From Sediminibacterium sp. (GTDB lineage Bacteria > Bacteroidota > Bacteroidia > Chitinophagales > Chitinophagaceae): a stretch of 64,000 bases of DNA. The notes under the pieces are model-generated. The model saw nothing but the letters and a program-made list of their open reading frames with translations, did no database searches and was not told the origin of the DNA. The DNA is taken from assembly GCA_017537025.1 (NCBI GenBank), contig JAFWCB010000005.1, forward strand, positions 496,001 through 560,000, written 5' to 3'. Below are positions 53,135 to 62,775 of the stretch, piece after piece. Each line of letters starts with the position of its first letter. Position 1 is the stretch's first letter. The position numbers and the translations under genes are program-made.

Positions 53135-53604
53135 CAAAAAAAATTCTAGATATACTTAGCACAGTAACCGACCCGGAAATACCTGTACTCTCTGTAATTG
53201 ACCTTGGTATTATTCGAGATGTTATGGTGAATGATGATACCATAACTATATTGGTGAGTCCAACTTACTCGGGATGTCCCGCCATGGATATGATTAGCAT
53301 GAATATTAAGTTAGCTTTAATTACAGCCGGTTTTCATAATGTTCAAATACAAAAAGTTTTATCACCTGCGTGGACTACAGATTGGATGACAGAAGCTGGA
53401 AAGCAAAAATTAAAAGGGTATGGTATTGCTCCGCCTGTAGGTAAATCTTTCGATAAAATGTATCTGGAAGAATTAGAAGTTGCCTGTCCGCAATGCCATA
53501 GTACTAACACCACAGTTATTTCCGAATTCGGAAGTACATCCTGCAAAGCGCTTTTCAAGTGTAATGATTGTAAAGAACCTTTCGATTATTTTAAATGTCA
53601 CTAA
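53128..53604 (+). CDS. paaD: PaaD, iron-sulphur maturation factor for the epoxidase
   Basis: 158 residues. A MIP18/DUF59 domain at about 1-85 (VTDPEIPVLSVIDLGIIRDV, SPTYSGCPAMDMI), then a C-terminal metal finger with CPQC near 113 and CNDC near 149. PaaD is thought to insert the iron-sulphur cluster in the epoxidase reductase. The ATG at 53128 overlaps the end of paaC by seven bases. It is followed ten bases later by paaG. All four finger Cys are present. Confidence 0.95.
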   Translation: MVTKKILDILSTVTDPEIPVLSVIDLGIIRDVMVNDDTITILVSPTYSGCPAMDMISMNIKLALITAGFHNVQIQKVLSPAWTTDWMTEAGKQKLKGYGIAPPVGKSFDKMYLEELEVACPQCHSTNTTVISEFGSTSCKALFKCNDCKEPFDYFKCH

Positions 53605-53613
53605 ATTTAGCAT

Positions 53614-54390
53614 ATGGATCCCATCCTTTTACATATTGAAAATAATATAGCGTTTATTACCCTTAACCGCCCCGATAAACTCAATTCATTTAACAGAGAA
53701 ATGGCTTTACAACTCCAATCTGTTTTAGATGATTGTGAAAATAATGAATCGATACGTGCATTGTATATTACCGGTAATGGGAAAGGCTTTTGTGCCGGGC
53801 AAGATCTTGCTGAAGTAGTAGACCCCAATGGACCCGGTATGCAAAGAATTTTAAGTGAACATTATAATCCTATTGTTACAAGGATGCGAAAAATTCCCAA
53901 GCCTATAGTAGTTGCCGTGAATGGTGTAGCTGCCGGTGCCGGTGCGAATATTGCTTTTGCAGGAGATATTGTAATAGCGATTGAATCGGCTAGTTTTATT
54001 CAGGCTTTTTCAAAAATTGGATTGATACCTGATAGCGGGGGCACTTTTACTTTACCTCGATTAATAGGTTTTCAAAGAGCGAGCGCTTTAATGATGCTCG
54101 GCGATAAAGTTTCAGCTGCTGAAGCATTGCAAATGGGTATGATTTATAAAATATTCGATACTACTTCATTTGAAGTAGAGACAAAAAAAATTGCCTTACA
54201 GTTAGCACAAATGCCTACTAAAGCATTAGGGTTTATTAAAGAAGCACTCAATAACGCTGCAACAAATAATTTAGAACAACAGTTAGATTTGGAAGATCAA
54301 TTACAACAAAAAGCAGCAGCAACGAATGATTTTAAAGAAGGGGTGAATGCTTTTTTAGAAAAAAGAGCACCGGTGTATATGGGGAATTAA
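53614..54390 (+). CDS. paaG: Ring 1,2-epoxyphenylacetyl-CoA isomerase PaaG
   Basis: 258 residues, enoyl-CoA hydratase/isomerase fold. The oxyanion-hole phrase is GKGFCAGQDLAEV near 53-65. AVNGVAAGAGANIAFAGDIV near 105-124 and FSKIGLIPDSGG near 135 are PaaG-specific, the last including the catalytic Asp. It converts the ring epoxide into the seven-membered oxepin-CoA. PaaF is a sister enzyme, but the SFIQAFSKIGLIPDSGG segment favours PaaG. It sits directly after paaD. Confidence 0.9.
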   Translation: MDPILLHIENNIAFITLNRPDKLNSFNREMALQLQSVLDDCENNESIRALYITGNGKGFCAGQDLAEVVDPNGPGMQRILSEHYNPIVTRMRKIPKPIVVAVNGVAAGAGANIAFAGDIVIAIESASFIQAFSKIGLIPDSGGTFTLPRLIGFQRASALMMLGDKVSAAEALQMGMIYKIFDTTSFEVETKKIALQLAQMPTKALGFIKEALNNAATNNLEQQLDLEDQLQQKAAATNDFKEGVNAFLEKRAPVYMGN

Positions 54391-54424
54391 TCTTTGCGCC
54401 TTCGCGCCTTCGCGTTTAAAAAAA
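54391..54424. repeat. GCGCCTTCGCGCC-type repeat before paaI
   Basis: CTTTGCGCCTTCGCGCCTTC followed by GCGTTTAAA. It belongs to the same family as 23846-23973 and fills the space between the paaG stop and the paaI start. An upstream frame that would lengthen paaI is made of this repeat. Confidence 0.7.
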
Positions 54425-54429
54425 ATAAC

Positions 54430-54843
54430 ATGATAAGTCCACAACAGGTTGTTGATCAAATGATGCAAGATGATCTTTTCTCACAATGGCTGGGAATTGA
54501 GGTATTAGATATACAAGAAGGTTATAGCAAAGTGCGAATGAATGTGCGGCCAGAAATGATTAATGGCCTTGGTATCGTACATGGAGGTATAGCTTTTTCT
54601 TTTGCAGATAGTGCTTTTGCATTTGCTTGTAATAACCGTAATAACTTATCAGTTGCCCTTGATACTTCTATTAATTTTCTGAAACCGACTCATGTTGGAG
54701 ATATACTTGTTGCTGAGGCGATGGAAATTCATAATGGTAGAAGTACCGGTTTATATGAGATCCTGATAAAAAATCAACATGATATATTGGTTGCCAAGTT
54801 TAAGGGCACTTGTTTTAGAACAGGTAGAAAGATAATAGAATAG
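54430..54843 (+). CDS. paaI: Hydroxyphenylacetyl-CoA thioesterase PaaI
   Basis: 137 residues from the ATG at 54430; 12 extra upstream codons come from a repeat and are rejected. Hotdog fold with GLGIVHGGIAFSFADSAFAF near 44-63 and SINFLKPTHVGDIL near 78-91. PaaI removes CoA from dead-end ring-hydroxylated intermediates and protects the pathway from CoA trapping. It follows paaG and precedes paaY. Length and motifs are standard. Confidence 0.93.
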   Translation: MISPQQVVDQMMQDDLFSQWLGIEVLDIQEGYSKVRMNVRPEMINGLGIVHGGIAFSFADSAFAFACNNRNNLSVALDTSINFLKPTHVGDILVAEAMEIHNGRSTGLYEILIKNQHDILVAKFKGTCFRTGRKIIE

Positions 54844-54847
54844 TTAT

Positions 54848-54880
54848 TTATCGCTAAGGCGCAAAGACGCCAAGTTTAAA
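54848..54880. repeat. ATCGCTAAGGCGCAAAGACGCC-type repeat (22 bases) before paaY
   Basis: One unit of the TAAGGCGCAAAGACGCC family lies in the gap between paaI and paaY, in the orientation opposite to the copy before paaI. Confidence 0.7.
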
Positions 54881-54890
54881 ATTTCCAACC

Positions 54891-55499
54891 ATGATCTATA
54901 GCTTCAAATCATTTATTCCGGTTATTCATGAAAGTTCATTCATACATCCGCTAGCTGCAGTTACCGGAAATGTTGTTATTGGTAAAAATGTATATGTAGG
55001 TCCGGGTGCCGCTATACGCGGCGATTGGGGTGAGATTATTATTGAAGATGGGTGTAATATTCAGGAGAACTGCACCATTCATATGTTTCCTGGAGTAACC
55101 GTATTAATAAAAGAGGCAGCACATATTGGTCATGGCGCTATCATACATGGAGCAACTATTGGAAAAAATTGTTTAGTAGGCATGAATGCTGTAATTATGG
55201 ATAATGTGATATTGGAAGATGAATGTATTGTAGGTGCCATGAGTTTTATTAGAGCTGATGAACATTTTGAAAGCAGATCTTTAATTACCGGTAACCCTGC
55301 CAAAAAAATAAAAGAAGTGAGTGATGAAATGATTGCCTGGAAATCATCGGGTACATCCCTGTATCAAGCACTTCCTAAAGAAATGCATGAGCATTGGCAA
55401 GTATGTGAACCCTTAAGAGAAATGCCTGCTAACAAGCCTACGCAAGAAAGTTTATACAACACTTGGAATGAGATCAAAAACAAGCATCGCTTGCAATAG
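54891..55499 (+). CDS. paaY: PaaY-like gamma-carbonic-anhydrase-fold thioesterase
   Basis: 202 residues. Left-handed beta-helix hexapeptide repeats ([49 protein letters not shown]) with His residues that bind zinc. PaaY is a thioesterase that, like PaaI, removes CoA from by-products. The C-terminal helix after about 165 is normal. It is the last paa gene here; the obg promoter overlaps its stop. The paaF, paaH, paaJ, paaK and paaZ genes are not in the window. Confidence 0.9.
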   Translation: MIYSFKSFIPVIHESSFIHPLAAVTGNVVIGKNVYVGPGAAIRGDWGEIIIEDGCNIQENCTIHMFPGVTVLIKEAAHIGHGAIIHGATIGKNCLVGMNAVIMDNVILEDECIVGAMSFIRADEHFESRSLITGNPAKKIKEVSDEMIAWKSSGTSLYQALPKEMHEHWQVCEPLREMPANKPTQESLYNTWNEIKNKHRLQ

Positions 55500-55501
55500 T
55501 G

Positions 55502-55509
55502 TATCTTTG
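55502..55509 (+). promoter_or_regulatory. -7 promoter box of obg
   Basis: TATCTTTG matches TAnnTTTG exactly and lies just after the paaY stop, 21 bases from the GTG taken as the obg start. It argues against the more upstream GTG at 55499. No clear -33 box at the right spacing. Confidence 0.5.
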
Positions 55510-55522
55510 CCAAAATTTAAGG

Positions 55523-56524
55523 GTGTCGGAAAGGAATAATTTCATCGATTATATTCGAATATTTGCACGCAGTGGTCATGGTGGAGCTGGTGCCAAACAT
55601 TTTATGCGTAATAAGCTAACCGCCATGGGTGGCCCGGATGGTGGGGATGGTGGACGCGGCGGACATATCATTTTACGTGGTAATAGTAATTTATGGACGC
55701 TACTTCATTTGCGTTATTTTAAAAATGTACTGGCTGAAAATGGCGAAAATGGAAGTAAAAATAATTGTACCGGAAGAGATGGGAAAGATATCATTATTGA
55801 AGTACCATTAGGTACCATTGCCAGAGACGAAGAAACCGGAAAAAAAGAAGCAGAGATTTTAGAAGACGGGCAAGAAATTATTTGGATGAGAGGCGGTCGG
55901 GGTGGATTAGGTAATAGCAATTTTGCAACACCAACGAATCAGGTACCGGAACATGCTCAACCCGGCGAGCCCGGGGTTGAAGGATGGAAAAATATTGAAC
56001 TGAAAGTATTGGCAGACGTAGGTTTGGTAGGATTTCCAAATGCAGGAAAATCTACATTGCTCTCTGTTATTACGGCCGCCAAACCCAAGATTGCCAATTA
56101 TGCTTTCACTACATTAATCCCACAATTAGGTATGGTGGAGTATCGAGATTCTAAATCTTTTTGTGTGGCCGATTTACCCGGAATTATTGAAGGCGCAGCT
56201 GAAGGTAAAGGACTGGGGCATCGATTTTTACGACATATCGAAAGAAATGCTGTTTTACTATTTTTAATTCCGGCAGATAGTGTTGATCATCGCAAAGAGT
56301 TTGAGATTCTAAAAAATGAATTAGCCTCTTATAATCCCGAAATGTTGCAGAAAGATTTTGTGATTGCTATTAGCAAAAGTGATATGCTGGATCAAGAACT
56401 AAAGGATGCTATTAGTAAGGAATTACCTGGTAATATACCCCATCTTTTTATCTCTTCTGTTACGAATCAGGGGCTCATGCCCCTTAAGGATTTATTGTGG
56501 GAAACACTCAATAAAAAAGAATAA
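55523..56524 (+). CDS. obg: Obg/CgtA GTPase
   Basis: 333 residues from a GTG at 55523. A GTG eight codons earlier is open, but a promoter box lies between. The glycine-rich Obg domain at about 1-160 ([26 protein letters not shown]) is followed by the G domain with [10 protein letters not shown] near 172, [12 protein letters not shown] near 218 and the SKSDML specificity loop near 290. Obg helps ribosome assembly and couples growth to nutrient status. The C-terminal OCT domain of some members is missing, as is common in Bacteroidota. It has its own promoter after the paa operon. Confidence 0.95.
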   Translation: MSERNNFIDYIRIFARSGHGGAGAKHFMRNKLTAMGGPDGGDGGRGGHIILRGNSNLWTLLHLRYFKNVLAENGENGSKNNCTGRDGKDIIIEVPLGTIARDEETGKKEAEILEDGQEIIWMRGGRGGLGNSNFATPTNQVPEHAQPGEPGVEGWKNIELKVLADVGLVGFPNAGKSTLLSVITAAKPKIANYAFTTLIPQLGMVEYRDSKSFCVADLPGIIEGAAEGKGLGHRFLRHIERNAVLLFLIPADSVDHRKEFEILKNELASYNPEMLQKDFVIAISKSDMLDQELKDAISKELPGNIPHLFISSVTNQGLMPLKDLLWETLNKKE

Positions 56525-56679
56525 AATACATAACTATTTGGTTAACAATTAGTTAACATAATCTACTATTTTAGTTGGGTTACCTTTTCCCTATCTGTGT
56601 ATTAATGTGTAAAGTGTACACTAAGTGATGATGCTTGCTGCTATGAGAGAAAGATTATTTCATCATTAAAAAAACTTTT

Positions 56680-57105
56680 ATGAAAAAGCAAAATTTCAGA
56701 ATGATTGTTAAAAGAGTGTTGTTAGGTCAGTTATTTACCGCTTTGGTTTTTTTATCTGCAAACGCTTCAGTTTCTCCGGTTCGCCATTTTGATATTACAA
56801 ATACTGCTAAAGCAGATGTAAAATTTAAAGGTATCGACGGTAAAAACATGTTGGGTTTTCAGGTTAAATACGCAAATCCTAGTGGTAAGGCGTTCGACTT
56901 TGTAGTGCGCGATGCGTTCAATGAAGTTATTTTTCGCGAAACCTATACTACCACTGATTTTAACAAAACCATCAAATTAGAAAAAGATGAGTTCAGTGCA
57001 TTAAGTTTTTCAATTGAAGACACATTTAACAATGTGATTGAGAAATACAATGTACAGTTAGAGCCGTTAACTTCTAATAAAGAAGTAGTAATCAAAAAGA
57101 GTTAA
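56680..57105 (+). CDS. Secreted protein of unknown function
   Basis: 141 residues. Signal peptide at about 1-30 (RVLLGQLFTALVFLSANASV), then a beta-rich domain with KFKGIDGKNMLGFQVKYANP near 50-68 and VVRDAFNEVIFRETYTTTDF. The pattern resembles small immunoglobulin- or fibronectin-like periplasmic proteins of Chitinophagaceae whose role is not known. It overlaps the convergent DUF4397 gene by four bases. A pair of GTTAAC palindromes (56541-56557) lies 120 bases upstream in its probable promoter region. Confidence 0.72.
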   Translation: MKKQNFRMIVKRVLLGQLFTALVFLSANASVSPVRHFDITNTAKADVKFKGIDGKNMLGFQVKYANPSGKAFDFVVRDAFNEVIFRETYTTTDFNKTIKLEKDEFSALSFSIEDTFNNVIEKYNVQLEPLTSNKEVVIKKS

Positions 57106-57770
57106 TCTGTAATTGGTATTAACTGTAAAGCTTGTGGTCCGCTAGTAACATTGCTAAAACCACGCAATACAAATGTGTAGCTTTTTCCCGCTTCTGCAGT
57201 AAAATTCGGAAACTGGAAAAGCTGCACACTTGTTCCTGCAACATATACGGTAACATTAAAAGTTCCCGGATCAAATGCAGTATAGCCAAGTAAAGAGCTA
57301 TTATTAAAATGATCTGTTGCACTTCTGTTCGTAAACATATTCGTAGAAGTTCCTTGCCTAATATCAACGATTACATTCCCTTTATAAAAATGTAAAAACC
57401 GGATGTTCGCTTTTCCTGATGGAGGGGCAGTTCTATCATCCTGCAAAAAACTAACTTTCATTGAAGTTGTAGAATCGTAGAGATATAAAGTATAAAAACT
57501 ATTTGCAGAAACACCTAAAGCGGAAGAGAATAGTATCGTTCCACTTTGTCCGATAGTAAATGATGGCGAGTTAGAACCAATACCCTGGTAAGCGGTAGCA
57601 ACCCCATAGCCAATACTCCCTACCTGCAATGATCCATTAACATTAAAATCAAGGCTGGTACTATTGGGTACTAAATTAATGACACGAACATTAGCAGTAC
57701 CCTCAGATGATTTTTTGCAAGCGGATAAAGTTAGTACTGCCAAAAGCAATGAATAGATGCTTTTTCGCAT
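57102..57770 (-). CDS. DUF4397 domain lipoprotein
   Basis: 222 residues. Lipobox LTLSAC with Cys18, followed by KKSSEGTANVRVINLVPN, which marks the DUF4397 domain. Later phrases are KANIRFLHFYKGNVIVDIRQ and SYTFVLRGFSN. The domain probably forms a beta sandwich with two similar halves; its function is unknown. Compare the partial gene at 1-456, which shares the VRFLH phrase. It starts 28 bases after the typA stop in the same direction and may be the second gene of that transcript. Confidence 0.85.
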   Translation of the reverse strand: MRKSIYSLLLAVLTLSACKKSSEGTANVRVINLVPNSTSLDFNVNGSLQVGSIGYGVATAYQGIGSNSPSFTIGQSGTILFSSALGVSANSFYTLYLYDSTTSMKVSFLQDDRTAPPSGKANIRFLHFYKGNVIVDIRQGTSTNMFTNRSATDHFNNSSLLGYTAFDPGTFNVTVYVAGTSVQLFQFPNFTAEAGKSYTFVLRGFSNVTSGPQALQLIPITD

Positions 57771-57798
57771 GGCGATATTTTCTTCAAATATAGTGAAT

Positions 57799-59613
57799 CT
57801 ACCCTACCGCTTCGCTCTGCAAACTTCTGGTAGCTTTTTTGCGGTCTTCTTCATTCAATATCGTTTTACGCATCCGAATATTCTTAGGTGTAACCTCTAT
57901 ACATTCGTCTTGCTGAATATATTCCATACATTCCTCTAAAGTAAACTGTAGTTTGGGAACAATTCGAACAGCATCATCGCTACCACTGGCTCGGTGATTC
58001 GTAAGCTTTTTCATTTCCACCGCATTCACATTTAAATCTCCCGGCTTAATATGTTCGGCTATGATTTGTCCTACATATACTTCCTCTCCCGGATCTACAA
58101 AAAAGCTTCCACGATCTTGTAACTTATCAATGGAGTAGGCCGTAGTAGTCCCTTGAAATTTAGAGATCAAAACACCATTATTTCTTCCCGGAATAGGCCC
58201 TTTCCAAGGCTTATATTCTAAGAAGCGATGCGCCATAACGGCTTCGCCGGCTGTGTTTGTAAGCATTTGAGAACGTAATCCAATTAAGCCACGTGAGGGG
58301 ATTTCAAATTCAAGATGTTGCATCTCACCTTTGCTTTCCATCACTTGCATCTCTCCTTTACGTTGTGTTACTAGGTCAATTACTTTCCCGCTAAACTCCG
58401 CAGGCACGTCTACAACAAGGTTTTCATAAGGCTCATGCTTCTTACCATCAATGGTTTTAACCAGTACCTGAGGATTTCCAACAGTTAATTCGTAACCCTC
58501 TCTGCGCATGGTTTCCACCAATACTCCCAAATGCAGGATACCTCTTCCGTACACCAAGAAGCTATCTGCGCTATCCGTATCTTCTACCCTTAGTGCCAAA
58601 TTCTTCTCTGTTTCTTTCATCAATCTATCTCGTAAGTGACGAGAGGTAACAAATTTTCCATCCTTTCCGAAGAACGGCGAGTTATTGATACTAAAAGTCA
58701 TACTCATGGTAGGTTCATCTACACTAATAATCGGTAAGGCTTCCGGGTTTTCGGCGTCGCAAATAGTATCTCCGATATTAAAATCTTCTAATCCTACAAC
58801 TGCGCATAAATCGCCCGATAGTACCTCGTCTACCTTACGTTTACCCATTCCTTCAAACACATATAATTCCTTTACCCTACTTTTCTTGATGGAACCATCG
58901 GCCTGAACCAAGGCGATTGGCTGATTTTCCTTGATAGAACCACGGGTTACTTTACCAACAGCAATTCTCCCTAAGAACGAAGAATAATCTAAAGATGTGA
59001 TTTGTAATTGTAAAGCACCTTCACTCACTTTAGGTGCGGGTACATATTTCAAGATACCGTCCATTAAGGGTAAAATATCTTCAGTAGGTGTAAGACTATC
59101 ATTGAACCATCCGTTTTTACCACTACCATAGAAAGTAGGGAAATTCAATTGTTCTTCTGTTGCATCCAAGTTGAAAAATAATTCGAATACCGCGTCATGC
59201 ACTTCATCGGGTCTACAATTAGGCTTATCAACTTTATTGATAACAACAATCGGATGAAGGTTTAACTGTAAAGCTTTTTGTAACACAAATCGGGTTTGAG
59301 GCATAGGACCTTCAAAAGCATCTACTAATAGAATTACACCATCGGCCATTTTCAATACGCGCTCTACTTCTCCTCCAAAGTCACTGTGACCGGGCGTATC
59401 AATTACATTTATTTTTATATCCTTATAGGTTACTGCTGCATTTTTACTAAAAATGGTAATACCTCTTTCTTTCTCTAAATCATTACTATCCATGATCAAT
59501 TCACCTGTTTCCTGATTATCTCTGAAAACTTTGGTTGCGTGTAAAATTCTATCAACTAAAGTGGTTTTACCGTGGTCTACGTGTGCAATAATTGCGATGT
59601 TCCTTATATCCAT
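57799..59613 (-). CDS. typA: Translational GTPase TypA/BipA
   Basis: 604 residues. EF-G-like GTPase motifs AHVDHGKTTL near 10-19, DTPGHSDFGGEV near 74-85 and NKVDKP near 128, then domains II, III and V and the TypA-specific C-terminal domain. It binds ribosomes and supports 50S assembly and growth in cold or stress. The length is normal. It has a strong promoter at 59674-59703 and is divergent from the alpha/beta hydrolase gene. Confidence 0.97.
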   Translation of the reverse strand: MDIRNIAIIAHVDHGKTTLVDRILHATKVFRDNQETGELIMDSNDLEKERGITIFSKNAAVTYKDIKINVIDTPGHSDFGGEVERVLKMADGVILLVDAFEGPMPQTRFVLQKALQLNLHPIVVINKVDKPNCRPDEVHDAVFELFFNLDATEEQLNFPTFYGSGKNGWFNDSLTPTEDILPLMDGILKYVPAPKVSEGALQLQITSLDYSSFLGRIAVGKVTRGSIKENQPIALVQADGSIKKSRVKELYVFEGMGKRKVDEVLSGDLCAVVGLEDFNIGDTICDAENPEALPIISVDEPTMSMTFSINNSPFFGKDGKFVTSRHLRDRLMKETEKNLALRVEDTDSADSFLVYGRGILHLGVLVETMRREGYELTVGNPQVLVKTIDGKKHEPYENLVVDVPAEFSGKVIDLVTQRKGEMQVMESKGEMQHLEFEIPSRGLIGLRSQMLTNTAGEAVMAHRFLEYKPWKGPIPGRNNGVLISKFQGTTTAYSIDKLQDRGSFFVDPGEEVYVGQIIAEHIKPGDLNVNAVEMKKLTNHRASGSDDAVRIVPKLQFTLEECMEYIQQDECIEVTPKNIRMRKTILNEEDRKKATRSLQSEAVG

Positions 59614-59673
59614 ATTAAACGTTTTGATCTCATTATCAATTACTTAGGTAAAAGATACAGATCCAATGAGCGG

Positions 59674-59703
59674 CAAAGGTACTACTTTACAACGGGGCAA
59701 CAA
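59674..59703 (-). promoter_or_regulatory. typA promoter
   Basis: TTG (59701-59703), a 19-base spacer and TACCTTTG (59674-59681), an exact fit to the Bacteroidota consensus. A second TTG at 59698-59700 gives a 16-base spacer. The leader before the ATG is about 55 bases. Confidence 0.7.
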
Positions 59704-59767
59704 GAACTTACATGTTAATTGATCTGTATTTGTGTTGAATCTATCCTATCTTTCTTAAAAATTCACC

Positions 59768-60769
59768 ATGCGTTTTATAAAGATTATACTCATCATAGCC
59801 GTTATAGGTATAGCCATTTATTTTGCCGGTCCACATCCCTCAAAACCTATCTTCGAAACAAAGCTACCCGCTACGCCGCCTATCGAACAGCTGGAATCCT
59901 TTATTACCAATAAAGAGCATAAGCATAAAATTAAAGAGAATAATGAAGCAAGAATTGTTTGGGCAAACGATACATTGAAACAAAAAACAAATTATGCCAT
60001 TGTTTATTTGCATGGATTTAGTGCCAGCCAGGAAGAGGGTAATCCGGTTCATAGAAATATTGCCAAACAATTTGGATGTAATTTATATTTAGCTAGGCTC
60101 GCAGAGCATGGTATTGATACCGTAGATGCCTTATTCAATTATACTGCTGATCGTTTATGGGAGTCTGCAAAAGAAGCCTACGCAATTGGAAAAGCCATTG
60201 GTGATACTGTTATTTTAATGGGCACTTCTACAGGAGGTACTGCTGCATTGCAACTTGCTGCCACTTATCCGGAAGTTGGTGCACTGGTTTTATACTCTCC
60301 AAATATTGCTATTAACGATCCTAATGCCTGGTTATTAAATAATCCGTGGGGGTTATCGATTGCCAGAATGGTAAAAAAATCTAATTATGTTACATCAGAC
60401 AATAAAAACGAGCTATATGCGCGTTACTGGAACACCAAGTACCGCCTTGAGGCTGCTGTTGAGTTGGAAGAATTATTAGAGCGCACTATGATAAAAGCAA
60501 CTTTCCATAAAATAAAACAGCCTCTATTGGTATTATACTACTATAAGGATGAAAAAAATCAGGATCCTGTTGTAAAAGTTTCTGCGATCAAAGAAATGTT
60601 TGAGCAAGTTACAACCGATTCGAATAAAAAAAGGATGACTCCTATTCCTAATGCCGGAGCACACGTTCTAGCATCTCCTATTATTTCAAAAGATATTAAA
60701 ACGGTTCAAGAACAAACAGCAATTTTTTTGAAACAAGTAATAGGTTTGAAAGAAAAATCTATAAACTAG
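59768..60769 (+). CDS. Membrane-anchored or secreted alpha/beta hydrolase
   Basis: 333 residues. N-terminal hydrophobic segment at about 3-20 (FIKIILIIAVIGIAIYFAG), probably a signal anchor. The hydrolase fold has YLHGFSASQEEG near 81 (oxyanion region), nucleophile motif GTSTGG near 152 and a late His in NAGAHVLASP near 298. Substrate unknown; an esterase or lysophospholipase-like activity is possible. TATCTTTC at 59747-59754 is a -7-like box before it. It is followed by fabH 48 bases later. Confidence 0.85.
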   Translation: MRFIKIILIIAVIGIAIYFAGPHPSKPIFETKLPATPPIEQLESFITNKEHKHKIKENNEARIVWANDTLKQKTNYAIVYLHGFSASQEEGNPVHRNIAKQFGCNLYLARLAEHGIDTVDALFNYTADRLWESAKEAYAIGKAIGDTVILMGTSTGGTAALQLAATYPEVGALVLYSPNIAINDPNAWLLNNPWGLSIARMVKKSNYVTSDNKNELYARYWNTKYRLEAAVELEELLERTMIKATFHKIKQPLLVLYYYKDEKNQDPVVKVSAIKEMFEQVTTDSNKKRMTPIPNAGAHVLASPIISKDIKTVQEQTAIFLKQVIGLKEKSIN

Positions 60770-60817
60770 TCATTTTTATAAAGTTCCTTACCTTCACCGA
60801 TTCTAAATTGCTTGCGT

Positions 60818-61867
60818 ATGCCCTTAAGTAAGATTGCCGGGATAGGCATGTACGTGCCTAACAATGTTGTTACGAATCAGGACCTCACAAAGTATATGGA
60901 AACCAGTGATGAGTGGATACAGGAAAGAACAGGTGTTAAAGAACGTAGATACGCACATCGCACACAGGAAACCACTACAACCATGGCTGTTGAAGCTGCC
61001 AAAATTGCGATAGCAAGAGCAGGCACTACTGCTGAAGAAATTGATTTTATTGTTTTTGCAACCCTATCTCCTGATTATTATTTTCCAGGATGTGGGGTAA
61101 TGCTGCAGCGAGCCATGAAAATGAAAGAAATCGGCGCCTTAGACGTACGTAATCAATGCAGTGGTTTTGTATATGCTTTAAGTGTTGCCGATCAGTTTAT
61201 CAAAACAGGTATGTACAAAAATATCTTAGTTGTTGGTAGTGAGAAACATTCTTTTGGATTAGATTTTTCTACACGCGGAAGGAATGTATCTGTGATATTT
61301 GGGGATGGTGCAGGAGCAGTAGTATTACAACCTACTGAAAAAGAGGGACAAGGAATTTTAAGTACACACTTACATAGCGATGGAGAATCTGCCGAAATAT
61401 TGGCAATGTATAATCCCGGCACCCATGCTAATTATTGGGGTGAAAAAAATTATGCTGATTTTGATGATGCAGAAATTGCACAGATGTTTATGAGTCATCG
61501 TATGATTGATAATGCACAAAATTTCCCTTATATGGATGGCCCATCTGTTTTTAAAAAAGCGGTTGTGAAATTTCCGGAAGTAATTATGGAAGCATTACAA
61601 AAAAACGGATATCAGCCAACAGATATCAATATGCTTATTCCTCACCAGGCTAACTTACGCATTTCTCAGTTCGTACAGCACAAGCTAGGGTTGACAGATG
61701 AACAAGTCTATAATAATATTCAACACTACGGCAATACCACGGCGGCTTCAGTGCCCATAGCGCTTTGCGAAGCCTGGGAAAAGGGCAAGGTTAAAGAAGG
61801 TGATCTAGTATGTTTAGCAGCATTTGGAAGTGGCTTTACATGGGCCAGTGCATTATTGAAATGGTAG
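60818..61867 (+). CDS. fabH: 3-oxoacyl-ACP synthase III (FabH family)
   Basis: 349 residues from the ATG at 60818; a TTG two codons earlier is less likely. Thiolase-fold ketosynthase with the catalytic Cys near 113 (RNQCSGFVYA), His near 275 (PHQANLRI) and Asn near 304 (HYGNTTAAS). It joins acetyl-CoA or a branched primer to malonyl-ACP to begin fatty-acid synthesis. It is slightly longer than E. coli FabH because of an insert near 205-245 (HANYWGEKNYADF). It is followed six bases later by the diacylglycerol-kinase-like gene, so they may act together in lipid synthesis. Confidence 0.9.
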   Translation: MPLSKIAGIGMYVPNNVVTNQDLTKYMETSDEWIQERTGVKERRYAHRTQETTTTMAVEAAKIAIARAGTTAEEIDFIVFATLSPDYYFPGCGVMLQRAMKMKEIGALDVRNQCSGFVYALSVADQFIKTGMYKNILVVGSEKHSFGLDFSTRGRNVSVIFGDGAGAVVLQPTEKEGQGILSTHLHSDGESAEILAMYNPGTHANYWGEKNYADFDDAEIAQMFMSHRMIDNAQNFPYMDGPSVFKKAVVKFPEVIMEALQKNGYQPTDINMLIPHQANLRISQFVQHKLGLTDEQVYNNIQHYGNTTAASVPIALCEAWEKGKVKEGDLVCLAAFGSGFTWASALLKW

Positions 61868-61873
61868 CAATAT

Positions 61874-62773
61874 ATGCAGCGAAAAATTATATACCTCTAC
61901 AACCCTATTTCAGGAACATCAAAAAAAGATAGTTTCTTAAAGCTTATTGAAAAAGAAACTAAGTACCAAGAAATTCCATACTGTTTATACACAACCAATG
62001 CAGCAGGTAATTATGATGAATTAAAAGATATTATCGAATACGAGCATTATACAGATGTGGTTATGATGGGAGGAGATGGCACAATTAATAAAGCTACACA
62101 AGAGTTAAGATCTACCGGTGTACAGTTTGGAATTTTACCCGTTGGATCCGGAAATGGCCTTGCTCGTGCAGCAGGTATACCCGTTAAATTAAAATCTGCT
62201 CTTGCGCTGATTTTTAGTGGTACCGCAAAACCCATCGATGCATTTATGCTTAACAACCAATATGCTTGTATGCTTAGTGGTATTGGTTTTGACGCACAGG
62301 TTGCGCACGGTTTTGCAAATAAAGCTACAAGAGGTTTGCTTACATACACACAACAAAGTATTATCAATTATTTTAAAGCACATCCCTACCAATTCGAAAT
62401 CGAAATAGATGCTTTCAATTTTTTTACGGAAGCATTTTTTATTAGCATCGCTAATAGCAATCAGTTTGGAAATAATTTTACAATTGCTCCGGAGGCATCT
62501 TTAAGTGACGGCTTATTAGATATCGTTATTGTGCAAAAAATGAATAAAGCTAAATTACCTTTTGCGCTTTTGAAACAAATTCGGGGTAACAATAAATTAC
62601 AAGAGCTAGTAGATGATTTGGGTTCAAAAAATATTCTGTACTTCCAAACATCTTCTCTCAAAATAAAAAATTTGAAATTAGCGCCGCTCCATTTAGACGG
62701 CGATCCGGCCGAAACGATGGAAGAAATAAATATTCGAATTATACCTAACGCCTTTCAATTAATTTGCCCTTAA
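61874..62773 (+). CDS. Diacylglycerol kinase-family lipid kinase (DagK/YegS-like)
   Basis: 299 residues. Nucleotide-binding motif MMGGDGTINKATQEL near 64-78, GILPVGSGNGLARAAG near 91-106 and the later ISLSDGLLD-like segment EASLSDGLLDIVIV. The family phosphorylates diacylglycerol, sphingosine or related lipids in the cytoplasm on the membrane face. The exact lipid is unknown. It is six bases after fabH and ends two bases before the convergent patatin-like gene. Confidence 0.92.
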   Translation: MQRKIIYLYNPISGTSKKDSFLKLIEKETKYQEIPYCLYTTNAAGNYDELKDIIEYEHYTDVVMMGGDGTINKATQELRSTGVQFGILPVGSGNGLARAAGIPVKLKSALALIFSGTAKPIDAFMLNNQYACMLSGIGFDAQVAHGFANKATRGLLTYTQQSIINYFKAHPYQFEIEIDAFNFFTEAFFISIANSNQFGNNFTIAPEASLSDGLLDIVIVQKMNKAKLPFALLKQIRGNNKLQELVDDLGSKNILYFQTSSLKIKNLKLAPLHLDGDPAETMEEINIRIIPNAFQLICP

Positions 62774-62775
62774 TC

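Noticed and set aside
56541-56557. GTTAAC palindrome pair as a regulator site
   Set aside because: Six-base palindromes in A+T-rich DNA are common by chance and no second location in the window shares the spacing.
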